Positions 1 to 12,200 of a DNA stretch of 64,000 nt are shown piece by piece. The stretch comes from Ridgeia piscesae (taxonomy: Eukaryota; Annelida; Polychaeta; Sabellida; Siboglinidae), in NCBI GenBank assembly GCA_025642075.2, contig JAODUO010001195.1, forward strand, positions 35,001-99,000, in the 5' to 3' direction. Numbering within the stretch: position 1 is the first letter of the stretch; each line of letters starts with the position of its first letter. The notes under the pieces are model-generated. The model saw nothing but the letters and a program-made list of their open reading frames with translations. It had not been told where the DNA came from and ran no database searches. Position numbers and translations under genes: made by a program.

Positions 1-1037
1 AAATACAGACACGCATACAAACATGCATATTCAGCACACATGGCTTGTTAATGTCTCTAATAGAGTGAACTACCATCCAGATAACAATCACACAGGATAA
101 AAGACCATCGGGTGAATTTGAAAATTACGAAACATTCTACAGGAATTTACTTGTAAGATCCGAGCCACGAGGCACCAAGCATCCACAGATTAGAGTAGCT
201 TGGCATGGCTCACACAAATCATATAGATAATAGTATTTGCATTCATAGAAACAGTAATAGGTATATTGGAGTGACGGTCAATAAATCTATGGCTTTAAGG
301 ATCCATTGCTGGGTTTTTGTCAATGATAGCCAGTCCAAAAGGCGACTGGGCATTTGTTTAATTTGTATAAATCCTACATGGCCGCCTTCACATTACTGTT
401 TTTGTCATATAATTACATTTCTTACGTGATTCTAAGTAACTGTTTACTTTGTGAATACTTAAGACCTCTTCGGCTGCAACAAATGCCATAATTGAGGGAA
501 TTTGTCATTTACCTGAATAAATCCAATATGGTCACTTTCTTAGTGATACAATAAAATTATACTACCCACAATCTAGAAATGGTGCACTGAATTAAACAAA
601 TTTCATTATCTTATCTGTATGATTTGATGAAAAAACAATAATGATGTTAATAGAAAGTTCCTGCAAGGAGACAGCTGGCTGTAACATTACAATGAGATAT
701 TATTGAGGTCACTTAAGACATCTAAATAACAAACACACATTTATATATTATAATATATATATACATGCCAATACACTCTACAGGGTGTATATAAATGTAT
801 ACACTCTACAGGGTGTATATAAATGTATATATATACATACATATATATATATATACACATAAATATATATATTTCTATGTATATTCTATATATCCCAAAT
901 TTACCTATGCATTCATATCCATAAGTGAGAATCCTCCTACCATAAACACGGCCTTCCTACTTCCCAATATGCCAGCTGGCCTAACACTGAAAGATAAATT
1001 GTTGAAGAGTAAAATATAACTATGCAACATGTTGTAG
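1..1037. other. Non-coding, AT-rich stretch
   Basis: I see no convincing exon on either strand. It may be intron of the plus-strand gene whose last exon begins at 1038. It holds the small tandem duplication and AT microsatellite listed at 772-882. Confidence 0.5.
772..882. repeat. 28-bp tandem duplication followed by (AT)n/(TA-CA)n microsatellite
   Basis: The sequence from 772 to 799 is repeated perfectly at 800-827. An alternating A/T tract with scattered C follows, to about 882. It is low-complexity sequence with no gene. Confidence 0.85.
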
Positions 1038-1428
1038 ACATCAACCCTTGATCAAAGTGAGCGGGTATCGAAATGACTACAACGTCACTGCCATCGTTGA
1101 TGTGAACAACGCCACCTGCCAGCCAGTGACAAGTCCACATTCCGACAAGTCGTTCCGTCTAGAGGTTGAGTTGCCGACTCGCCATGACAGCCTCACTCTG
1201 ACCGCCGTGCTGGGAGAGTGTCTCGACTTCCCGGCGACAATTGTGTACACTGAGCGTGATCACTCAGTCATGCTCCCCTACCACAGCAACCCTGCATTCT
1301 GTGACAATGAGCCAGGGAAATGTGTCTTCAAGTGCGACTGCAGTGACACCAAATGTCATCGCGTGGTTCTCATCATCCTCAGTGCACCAACAGGGCCGCG
1401 CGGGTTGTGTGAAATATTTGTTGATTAG
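1038..1428 (+). CDS. Terminal exon of an unrecognised plus-strand protein
   Basis: An open frame on the plus strand ends at a TAG (1426-1428). A plausible acceptor (gttgtag, AG at 1036-1037) would start the exon at 1038 in phase 2, giving about 129 codons. The peptide looks like real protein: mixed composition, an IKVSGYRNDYNVTAIVDV strand-like stretch, a CVFKCDC cysteine cluster and a C-terminal LCEIFVD. I do not recognise the family. The alternating beta-like pattern and paired cysteines suggest an extracellular beta-sandwich C-terminus, which is inference only. It lies convergent to, or inside, the large minus-strand gene. No upstream exon is visible in the first 1,037 bases. A dispersed repeat begins about 15 bases after the stop and would form part of its 3' UTR. 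Confidence 0.55.
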
Positions 1429-1442
1429 AATGGAACCGAGTT

Positions 1443-1808
1443 GCTTGTGTTGTTTCTGTCGAAGCGAGACGAGGACTATATTACTGCTTCCTTCATATAC
1501 TGGTTATACTCTATGATGCACTTGCTTAAACCATCCTGGACAAAGTAACTCGACTGACTTATGTTCCAGAAGAAAATCTGATTGCTAGACGTTACTGAAT
1601 CCCATATGTTGTAGGTAATCCACCTGAGATACCTGACGTTCTACCTTAAAATCACACTCTCCATCCCAGAGCTTACTTAAAGGCAGCGTGTCGCCTGTTT
1701 GCATATTTATTTTTTATTGTGCAGTTATTTTATACAGTATAATCTATCATCAGGTACTGAAAACACAAATAGGTTTTAATTATGCAGAACAAATGTCAGA
1801 ATTTAACC
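1443..1808 (+). repeat. Interspersed repeat, copy A
   Basis: About 365 bp aligns along its whole length with 4623-4990 in the same orientation. Shared blocks include cttccttcatatactggtta, gatacctgacgttctacctt and ggtactgaaaacacaaatag, with scattered substitutions and small indels. It has no coding capacity. The family is unknown; a non-autonomous transposable element is the simplest reading. Confidence 0.8.
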
Positions 1809-3485
1809 GTTCAATGTTTATAATATTGCCATTCAAATCGCCATGTTGTCACTCAAATTCCCGCATTGCAAGCTCAGATAATTTTCAGGATGGCATACAT
1901 GTTAAGTTTTGGAAATGCCAATGTGGGAGATTTATACGTAAATCGGAGGGTCTCGGGGGGGAAAACGGTATTTTATACGTAAATCGGAGGAAAATGGGGC
2001 TATTATATATAAATTAGGTTTTTAACCATAAATGCAAAGAATATAATACAAAAAGGAATAAATTCCACTGATTAAGATATTGACATAGATATTGTTATAT
2101 GAATTAACTTACTCTGGAGCAAAACCATTCTTGGAGCCATGAACAATATTCAATATTAACATATATGTTTTATTATCACTATATAATACCACAAATATAA
2201 TAAATTCCCTGGTAATCTCATATAAAAAATGATGTGTTGCTTTTTGGCCCTCGTGAATTAAAAAGAAGGCTTAGCCTTGGTGATAGAACAATAAATATTA
2301 TAATGTTCAGTAATTTACTTCTTGTGTTCTAACACTGGCATATTTGTTCAGCTTCTGATATGTATCATAGGTTGCAAAGAATCCCTTGCATGAAAAGCAG
2401 CAGCATCTACATGATATTTTGTTACACAACTAACATAATCTTTACATGTAAAACTTGAATATGGAATTCATTTTCATGAGCTGGACTGAGCCATGGTGAC
2501 ACAGGCCCGACTGGAGATATTTAAATAAGCATGTTTTCGTCTGTTAAGGATGTTTTTCATTTACATGTCAAATGTACTCAAATAATAAAGCGCTTAGCAA
2601 AGGTACATACATTTACAAACATGCACATGTAATGTAGATGTATGGATGGACATTATTTGTATAGATGTAAACGGATTGCAGTTTGTTCTACAAGACTGGA
2701 ACGTACACAATGGGCGATAATATGGTATCGAAGCGACTCGCGGCATTTCTATAAAGCTGATAAACAATGTCAGCGACAGGCAAGGTGTAGGTCTTGTTCA
2801 GTCATCACAGTAAGACGTGATTTAAATAATTCCAATACAGGTCATTGTTCAAATCGTTGTCCGCGCCTGCGAGCGCCCGGCGGTGTCTGTGAGCATTAGC
2901 TCAGACTCGATTGCAATTAGTTAACTGGCATTGCTATTCATTGTGAGGCGACTCTGAAAAACACTTGAGACAATGTCCAGCCAGAAATAAGCCAATTATC
3001 CGCACCCAGTAAGGTAAATTATGTACAATTTGTTTGGTTTGGGTGAACTGAAAACCGGAAAGAGCCGGATGCTCCCGCAATTTTTTTCACTTATGTTTCT
3101 ATGAAATTGCGGGAGATTGTTTCTCCCGCGCGGGAGATCGGGAGATTTCCTGTAATTGCGGGAGTCTCCCGCTGAATGCGGGAGACTTAACATGTATGGG
3201 ATGGTCGTTACCTAACAGGGGCGAAGCTACAAATGTCAACATTACGCAGTCAATATGGCTTTCACCGTTCACGCCGAAGATTCTTCTGAGTGTAGACAAT
3301 TAATTCTTCATGACACATACAATTTCAACAACCAAAAATGGTTCATTAAATCATATTTCGGCTGTCAGTACAACACAACATATTTAATTGATATTGTATG
3401 ACATTATGGTATTATAATAAAAAACAGAAAACACACTCCCTTTAAATAATATCACTAGCAAGTCATGAATCAACCAATGACATAC
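1809..3485. other. Non-coding stretch, no exon recognised
   Basis: AT-rich sequence on both strands with no EGF-like or other recognisable exon, so the next exon of the minus-strand gene after 3486 probably lies beyond position 1. The only structured part is the inverted-repeat cluster at 3072-3187. Confidence 0.5.
3072..3187. repeat. Cluster of cgggag/ctcccg inverted repeats
   Basis: Three nested palindromes built on the same hexamer. Twelve-bp perfect arms lie at 3072-3083 and 3104-3115. A perfect 14-bp palindrome, ctcccgcgcgggag, lies at 3123-3136. Ten-bp arms lie at 3163-3172 and 3178-3187 around a 5-nt loop. It stands out as a GC-rich island in AT-rich sequence. It may be the remnant of a foldback or MITE-like element. 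Confidence 0.7.
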
Positions 3486-3737
3486 CGACGCATGCTGTGA
3501 GGTTGTGCTGGATGTAGCCGTCGTGACAGTCACAGCGGAAGGTACCAACTGTATTGGTACAGTTGGCATTGGCCCCACACGGGTGGTCAAGACATTCATC
3601 TTTGTCTTTGTAACAGTCGCCCCCCGAGAAGCCGGGGGGACAGTCAGAGCAGCCTGAGGCTGGGGCGCAGGGGGTTGTAGCACTGGCACAGTTGCATAGG
3701 CGGGAACATTGCAGCCCCCACTTGCCATCAGGGCAAC
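3486..3737 (-). CDS. Exon 21: laminin-type EGF plus calcium-binding EGF
   Basis: 84 codons, phase 1 at both ends; acceptor ctctag at 3743-3738, donor gtatgt starting at 3485. The first module runs from [16 protein letters not shown] to [10 protein letters not shown] and has eight cysteines, as in laminin/MEGF-type EGF. The second begins [15 protein letters not shown] and has six cysteines, with the D-E-C and tyrosine pattern of calcium-binding EGF. The phase-1 donor means the protein continues, but no further exon is visible toward position 1. Confidence 0.92.
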
Positions 3738-6198
3738 CTAGAGTCAACAAAACCACAGCACACATACAAATCAAACATACGTCTTGTCATGTTTTAGCAC
3801 ACTGTGTATTGACAATGCTCAGTGCGATTTTATGTTGCTATTTATGACGTGTCTGTTGACAGCATCTATGCAGACAAGTGGTACAGTTGTTACAATAAAG
3901 TTACCTCTGATTCTCATACACAGTTACACACGCACACACACATACATGCACACACGCACGTGCACACGCACACGCACACACACACATTATGTATGTATGT
4001 TCCTAATATGAGTTTAGCAAATATGCTGACTCTATTCTGTCTGCATTCTTACATTTGCTAAGCATGAAACAATGTCTGCAGTTTGAATGTTGTTTTCATA
4101 TTGTAAACACAAGATATGCCTGCATAATGTTAATATTGTAAACACAATATTTCAATATTAAAGATTTGCTTCTGCATGTAATTGACACCTATAAGAGGAT
4201 CGTGATCTATCAATACCTTTGAAATCCTATACGTCACACGACAAGCAAAGTATAACTGATTCAACTGACTTCCGCCTAAAAAAACATGGTTTCTGCAGAG
4301 TTGATAATCTCCCTGTAAGTAGGTGATTCTGCTTCACAGTGGACATGTGTCTCACCTGTACACGTCCGGCCGTCCTGCTGAAGTAGGTAGCCATCTGGAC
4401 AGCTGCAGTTGTAGCCACTGTGCACATTGTGACACGTGTGTGAGCAGGTGTTTGTCTCATTGCTCGCACACTCGTCCTCATCTGTCAAGTAACAATGACA
4501 TGTCTACATATGACACACAGTGTCTTCCTGCTGCAGGTTTATGTGTACATGGACCTCAACATCACAGTCCTAGCGGCCACACAGATAAACCCCTTGCCCC
4601 ACATTCCAGGATTCATGCATATGCTTGTGTTGTTTTTGTTGAAGCGAGCCGAGGATTAATATTACCACTTCCTTCATATACTGGTTATATTCTACGACGC
4701 ACTTGTTGAAATCGTCCCAGAATAAATAACTCAACTGACTTACGTTCCAGAAAAACATCTGGATTACCAGATTGCTAGACATTACTGAATCCCATGTGTT
4801 GGTAATCTGTCTGAGATACCTGACGTTCTACCTTAAAATACACCCTCCATCCCAGAGCTATAGTGTTCGCCTGTTTTTTTAATTGATTTTTATTGTGCAG
4901 TTATGTTACACAGTATAACTTACATCTATTATAAGGTACTGAAAACACAAATAGGTTTTAATGAGGCAGAACCAATATTAGAATTTAACCTCCTTCATCC
5001 TGTTTTATATCCTTCATCCTGTTTTGTATCCTTCATCCTGTTTTGTATCCTTCATCCTGTTTTATATCTTTCATCCTGTTTTATATCCTTCATCCTGTTT
5101 TGTATCCTTCATCCTGTTTTATATCCTTCATCCTGTTTTATACCCTTCATCCTGTTTTATATCCTTCATCCTGTTTTATATCCTTCATCCTGTTTTATAT
5201 CCTTCATCCTGTTTTATATCCTTCATCCTGTTTTATATCCTTCATCCTGCTTTATATCCTTCATCCTGTTTTATATCCTTCATCCTGTTTTATACCCTTC
5301 ATCCTGTTTTTTACTATTCATCCTGGTTTATATCCTTCATCCTGTTTTTTATCCTTCATCCTGTTTTTTACTATTCATCCTGTTTTATATCCTTCATCCT
5401 GTTTTATATCCTTCATCCTGTTTTATATCCTTCATCCTGTTTTATATCCTTCATCCTGTTTTATATCCTTCATCCTGTTTTATATCCTTCATCCTGTTTT
5501 ATATCCTTCATACTGTTTTATATCCTTCATCCTGTTTTATATCCTTCATCCTGTTTTATATCCTTCATCCTGTTTTATATCCTTCATCCTGTTTTATACC
5601 CTTCATCCTGTTTTTTACTATTCATCCTGGTTTATATCCTTCATCCTGTTTTACATCCTTCATCCTGTTTTATATATCCTTCATCCTGTTTTATATCCTT
5701 CGTCCTGTTTTATATCCTTCATCCTGTTTTATACCCGACTCTGTGACTCTGTGAGAGCTGATGCACCATCAGGTGTATACGGCCCTTAACAATAACAACA
5801 AGACGTCTTCTACTGCACCTGAGTCCTGGCAACCAAGCTCAGAGGCACATCAATACAAAAAGGTGTTCATATTGTAAACAAAATCTGAAGGGAATGCTAG
5901 GACATTGCATAAAGGCATCACATGTAACATTGGCAACAGTCTTTTAACCAATTTATAACCATCTTAGATTCCGCGTCATTTTCATTTGTTTTACATATCT
6001 TAACACAACTTGTCGTTTCAACCAAGATACAGAAAATATTTCTTATTACGTAAATTTATCTACTCTCAGTATGTAAAACAAAAAATCAGGGTTAACAGTT
6101 TTTTTCCTTCCAAGGCCTATTTTCCCCATCCATCCTTCTCTTAAATAAACTCCTGAGATAACAATAAAATTCAATTTTAAATTGTGATATATATATAT

Positions 6199-6246
<48 letters not shown>

Positions 6247-9200
6247 GACAAATGTAGTCAACAATACTCTGTGAACTGAAAGAACTCCAGATATTTAGAC
6301 TCATCAATTAACCAAGATCAATTAACAACAAATATATCTACCTTCACAGTCAATGTTGTTGGCTGCAAGTTTCAGTCCAACAGGACAGAAACAAGCAACG
6401 GTTCCACTGGAATCATTCTGACACCCGTACGAACAGTTCAGCGATGCTCTCTCACAAAGGTTTAGCACTGAAAGCACAGTGAAGATACTTGAATGGACAG
6501 AAGATCTGGACACCATTTCACTGTTGTTGTTAAAAGCTCTTCAACCCAATTTTGCTCCTTAAAATCAATTTTGATCCTCAGTCATAACCAGTGTTTCTCT
6601 GGGTAAAATTATGAGTGAGGTGGTAGGGTGAGTGAGGAGGTAGGGTGAGTGAGGTGGTAGGGTGAGTGAGGTGGTAGTGGTGAGGGAGGTGGTAGGGTGA
6701 GTGAGGTGGTAGGGTGAGTGAGGTGGTAGGGTGAGTGAGGTGGTAAGGTGGTAGGGTGAGGGGAAGTGGTGAGATGAATGTATGGTGATTGGGGGCATAC
6801 ATTGAGCGAGTGGTAGATAATAATGTGGTAGTGATGAGTGGTTTATATATTGGTAGGGGGAAAGATATTAAGTTAGTGTAAATGTGTGTGTAGCATTGGT
6901 AAGTATGAGGTGGAATGTTGGATTATGTGGGAAGGTGGTAGAAAAAGGAGGTGACTGGTATATGAGTGGAATGGTATAGTGAGTGAGTGGTATGAGTGTG
7001 AGGAGCAGAGGTGGTAGGTGGTGAGGTGGTAGGAAGGTCAGAGGTGATGTCATGATGGGGTCATGGAAAGTGAGGTATGTATGAGGTGTAGGAAGTAGGG
7101 TACAGTATGAGTGTATGGAAGGGGTAGGAGGTACTTAGGTGCACTGAGGTGGTACGTGATGGACAGGAGGTCAGGGGGTAGCAGTCATGAGTGTGGTATG
7201 GATGAGGTGGTAGGGTGAGTGAGGTGGTAGGGTGAGTGAGGAGGTAGGGTGAGTGAGGTGGTAGGGTGAGTGAGGTGGTATGGTGAGTGAGGTGGTAGGG
7301 TGAGTGAGGTGGTAGGGTGAGTGAGGTGGTAAGGTGGTAGGGTGAGCCGAGCAAGTGTTGAACGCACAATGCAATGCTATGGTGATCTGGGGGCATACCC
7401 ATTGGAGCAACTTTTTTAAACTACCATAAATGTGTACAATATGAAGTGTGCTTTAACCTATTATCTGGCATACAGTGGGGAAAGATATTACAAGTTAGCC
7501 TGTAAATGTGTTTGTAGCATTCAGGAAACAGCTAAGAGGTGGCAATTTTGGCATATTTTGGGCAAGGTGGCTTAGAAAAACAGCGAGGTGGCCCACCTCG
7601 CTCATCACATAACAGTAGGAACACTGGTTATAACAATGATGTTGAATACATAAAAACTATTAACACTAGGACAAGCCACATGTACACTGTCACTGATGTG
7701 TCATGGACAAGTCAGAGGTACACTGTCACTGATGTGTCATGGACAAGTCAGAGGTACACTGTCACTGATGTGTCATGGACAAGTCAGAGGTACACTGTCA
7801 CTGATGTGTCATGGACAAGTCAGAGGTACACTGTCACTGATGTGTCATGGACAAGTCAGAGGTACACTGTCACTGGTGTGTCATGGACAAGTCAGAGGTA
7901 CACTGTCACTGGTGTGTCATGGACAAGTCAAGGGGGTACACTGTCACTGGTGTGTCATGGACAAGTCAAGGAAAACACTGTCACTGGTGTGTCATGGACA
8001 AGTCAGAGGTACACTGTCACTGGTGTGTCACGGACAAGCCAGAGGTACACTGTCACTGGTGTGTCATGGACAAGTCAGAGGTACACTGTCACTGATGTGT
8101 CATGGACAAGTCAGAGGTACACTGTCACTGATGTGTCACGGACAAGTCAGAGGTACACTGTCACTGGTGTGTCACGGACAAGTCAGAGGTACACTGTCAC
8201 TGATGTGTCACGGACAAGTCAGAGGTACACTGTCACTGATGTGTCATGGACAAGTCAGAGGTACACTGTCACTGATGTGTCATGGACAAGTCAGAGGTAC
8301 ACTGTCACTGGTGTGTCATGGACAAGTCAGAGGTACACTGTCACTGATGTGTCACGGACAAGTCAGAGGTACACTGTCACTGGTGTGTCATGGACAAGTC
8401 AGAGGTACACTGTCACTGATGTGTCATGGACAAGTCAGAGGTACACTGTCACTGATGTGTCATGGACAAGTCAGAGGTACACTGTCACTGATGTGTCTTG
8501 GACAAGTCAGAGGTACACTGTCACTGATGTGTCACGGACAAGTCAGAGGTACACTGTCACTGATGTGTCACGGACAAGTCAGAGGTACACTGTCACTGTG
8601 TGTCCGGACAATCAGAGGTACACTGTCACTGGTTTTGTCACGGACAAGTCAGAGGTACACTGTCACTGGTGTGTCATGGACAAGTCAGAGGTACACTGTC
8701 ACTGATGTGTCGTGGACAAGTCAGAGGTACACTGTCACTGATGTGTCATGGACAAGTCAGAGGTACACTGTCACTGATGTGTCATGGACAAGTCAGAGGT
8801 ACACTGTCACTGGTGTGTCATGGACAAGTCAGAGGTACACTGTCACTGATGTGTCACGGACAAGCCAGAGGTACACTGTCACTGATGTGTCATGGACAAG
8901 CCAAGAGGTACACTGTCACTGATGTGTCATGGACAAGTCAGAGGTACACTGTCACTGATGTGTCATGGACAAGTCAGAGGTACACTGTCACTGATGTGTC
9001 ATGGACAAGTCAGAGGTACACTGTCACTGATGTGTCGTGGACAAGTCAGAGGTACACTGTCACTGATGTGTCATGGACAAGTCAGAGGTACACTGTCACT
9101 GATGTGTCATGGACAAGTCAGAGGTACACTGTCACTGGTGTGTCATGGACAAGTCAGAGGTACACTGTCACTGATGTGTCACGGACAAGCCAGAGGTACA

Positions 9201-12200
9201 CGGTCACTGATGTGTCACGGACAAGCCAGAGGTACACTGTCACTGATGTGTCATGGACAAGTCAGAGGTACACTGTCACTGGTGTGTCATGGACAAGTCA
9301 GAGGTACACTGTCACTGGTGTGTCACGGACAAGTCAGAGGTACACTGTCACTGGTGTGTCATGGACAAGTCAGAGGTACACTGTCACTGATGTGTCACGG
9401 ACAAGCCAGAGGTACACTGTCACTGATGTGTCATGGACAAGTCAGAGGTACACTGTCACTGATGTGTCACGGACAAGTCAGAGGTACACTGTCACTGGTG
9501 TGTCATGGACAAGTCAGAGGTACACTGTCACTGATGTGTCTTGGACAAGTCAGAGGTACACTGTCACTGATGTGTCATGGACAAGTAGAGGTACACTGTC
9601 ACTGATGTGTCATGGACAAGTCAGAGGTACACTGTCACTGATGTGTCATGGACAAGTCAGAGGTACACTGTCACTGGTGTGTCTTGGACAAGTCAGAGGT
9701 ACACTGTCACTGATGTGTCATGGACAAGTCAGAGGTACACTGTCACTGGTGTGTCATGGACAAGTCAGAGGTACACTGTCACTGGTGTGTCATGGACAAG
9801 TCAGAGGTACACTGTCACTGGTGTGTCATGGACAAGTCAGAAGGGACACTGTCACTGATGTGTCATGGACAAGTCAGAGGTACACTGTCACTGGTGTGTC
9901 ATGGACAAGTCAGAGGTACACTGTCACTGATGTGTCCTGGACAAGTCAGAGGTACACTGTCACTGATGTGTCATGGACAAGTCAGAGGTACACTGTCACT
10001 GATGTGTCATGGACAAGTCAGAGGTACACTGTCACTGATTTGTCGTGGACAAGTCAGAGGTACACTGTCACTGATGTGTCATGGATAAGTCAGAGGTACA
10101 TTGTCACTGATGTGTCATGGACAAGTCAGAGGTACACTGTCACTGATGTGTCATGGACAAGTCAGAGGTACACTGTCACTGGTGTGTCATGGACAAGTCA
10201 GAGGTACACTGTCACTGATGTGTCATGGACAAGTCAGAGGTACACTGTCACTGATGTGTCATGGACAAGTCAGAGGTACACTGTCACTGATGTGTCATGG
10301 ACAAGTCAGAGGTACACTGTCACTGATGTGTCATGGACAAGTCAGAGGTACACTGTCACTGGTGTGTCATGGACAAGTCAGAGGTACACTGTCACTGGTG
10401 TGTCATGGACAAGTCAGAGGTACACTGTCACTGGTGTGTCACGGACAAGCCAGAGGTACACTGTCACTGGTGTGTCACGGACAAGTCAGAGGTACACTGT
10501 CACTGGTGTGTCATGGACAAGTCAGAGGTACACTGTCACTGATGTGTCAAGGGCAAGCCCGAGGTAACCCCTGGGGTGTCACGGACAAGTCAGAGGTACA
10601 CTGTCACTGGTGTGTCACGGACAAGCCAGAGGTACACTGTCACTGATGTGTCACGGACAAGTCAGAGGTACACTGTCACTGATGTGTCACGGACAAGTCA
10701 GAGGTACACTGTCACTGGTGTGTCACGGACAAGTCAGAGGTACACTGTCACTGATGTGTCATGGACAAGTCAGAGGTACACTGTCACTGGTGTGTCACGG
10801 ACAAGTCAGAGGTACACTGTCACTGATGTGTCATGGACAAGTCAGAGGTACACTGTCACTGGTGTGTCGTGGACAAGTCAGAGGTACACTGTCACTGATG
10901 TGTCATGGACAAGTCAGAGGTACACTGTCACTGGTGTGTCATGGACAAGTCAGAGGTACACTGTCACTGGTGTGTCATGGACAAGTCAGAGGTAAATGTC
11001 ACTGGTGTGTCACGGACAAGCCAGAGGTACACTGTCACTGGTGTGTCATGGACAAGTCAGAGGTACACTGTCACTGATGTGTCACGGACAAGTCAGAGGT
11101 ACACTGTCACTGATGTGTCACGGACAAGTCAGAGGTACACTGTCACTGATGTGTCATGGACAAGTCAGAGGTACACTGTCACTGGTGTGTCATGGACAAG
11201 TCAGAGGTACACTGTCACTGGTGTGTCGGGGGACAAGTCAGAGGTACACTGTCACTGGTGTGTCATGGACAAGTCAGAGGTACACTGTCACTGATGTGTC
11301 ATGGACAAGTCAGAGGTACACTGTCACTGATGTGTCATGGACAAGTCAGAGGTACACTGTCACTGATGTGTCACGGACAAGTTAGAGGTACACTGTCACT
11401 GATGTGTCATGGACAAGTCAGAGGTACACTGTCACTGATGTGTCACAGACAAGCCAGAGGTACACTGTCACTGATGTGTCATGGACAAGCCAAACACTGT
11501 CACTGATGTGTCATGGACAAGTCAGAGGGACACTGTCCTGATGTGTCATGGACAAGTCAGAGGTACACTGTCACTGATGTGTCATGGACAAGTCAGAGGT
11601 ACACTTTTCACTGATGTGTCGTGGACAAGTCAGAGGTACACTGTCACTGATGTGTCATGGACAAGTCAGAGGTACACTGTCACTGATGTGTCATGGACAA
11701 GTCAGAGGTACACTGTCACTGGTGTGTCATGGACAAGTCAGAGGTACACTGTCACTGATGTGTCACGGACAAGCCAGAGGTACACGGTCACTGATGTGTC
11801 ACGGACAAGCCAGAGGTACACTGTCACTGGTGTGTCATGGACAAGTCAGAGGTACACTGTCACTGGTGTGTCATGGACAAGTCAGAGGTACACTGTCACT
11901 GGTGTGTCACGGACAAGTCAGAGGTACACTGTCACTGGTGTGTCATGGACAAGTCAGAGGTACACTGTCACTGATGTGTCACGGACAAGCCAGAGGTACA
12001 CTGTCACTGATGTGTCATGGACAAGTCAGAGGTACACTGTCACTGATGTGTCATGGACAAGTCAGAGGTACACTGTCACTGGTGTGTCATGGACAAGTCA
12101 GAGGTACACTGTCACTGATGTGTCTTGGACAAGTCAGAGGTACACTGTCACTGATGTGTCACGGACAAGTCAGAGGTACACTGTCACTGATGTGTCATGG

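Noticed and set aside
2642..2899. Plus-strand 85-codon open frame with several cysteines
   Set aside because: Arg/Cys-rich composition without EGF or other spacing, and no splice-site support.
4903..5789. Plus-strand frames of [16 protein letters not shown] repeats
   Set aside because: The 19-bp array is open in all three plus frames; not a transmembrane protein.
8600..10567. Plus-strand reading frame of about 655 residues, [12 protein letters not shown] repeats (and similar frames across 7.5-13.9 kb)
   Set aside because: The 36-bp unit is a multiple of three with no plus-strand stop. The frame is broken repeatedly by unit indels, lies antisense in an intron, and has no non-repeat coding flank.
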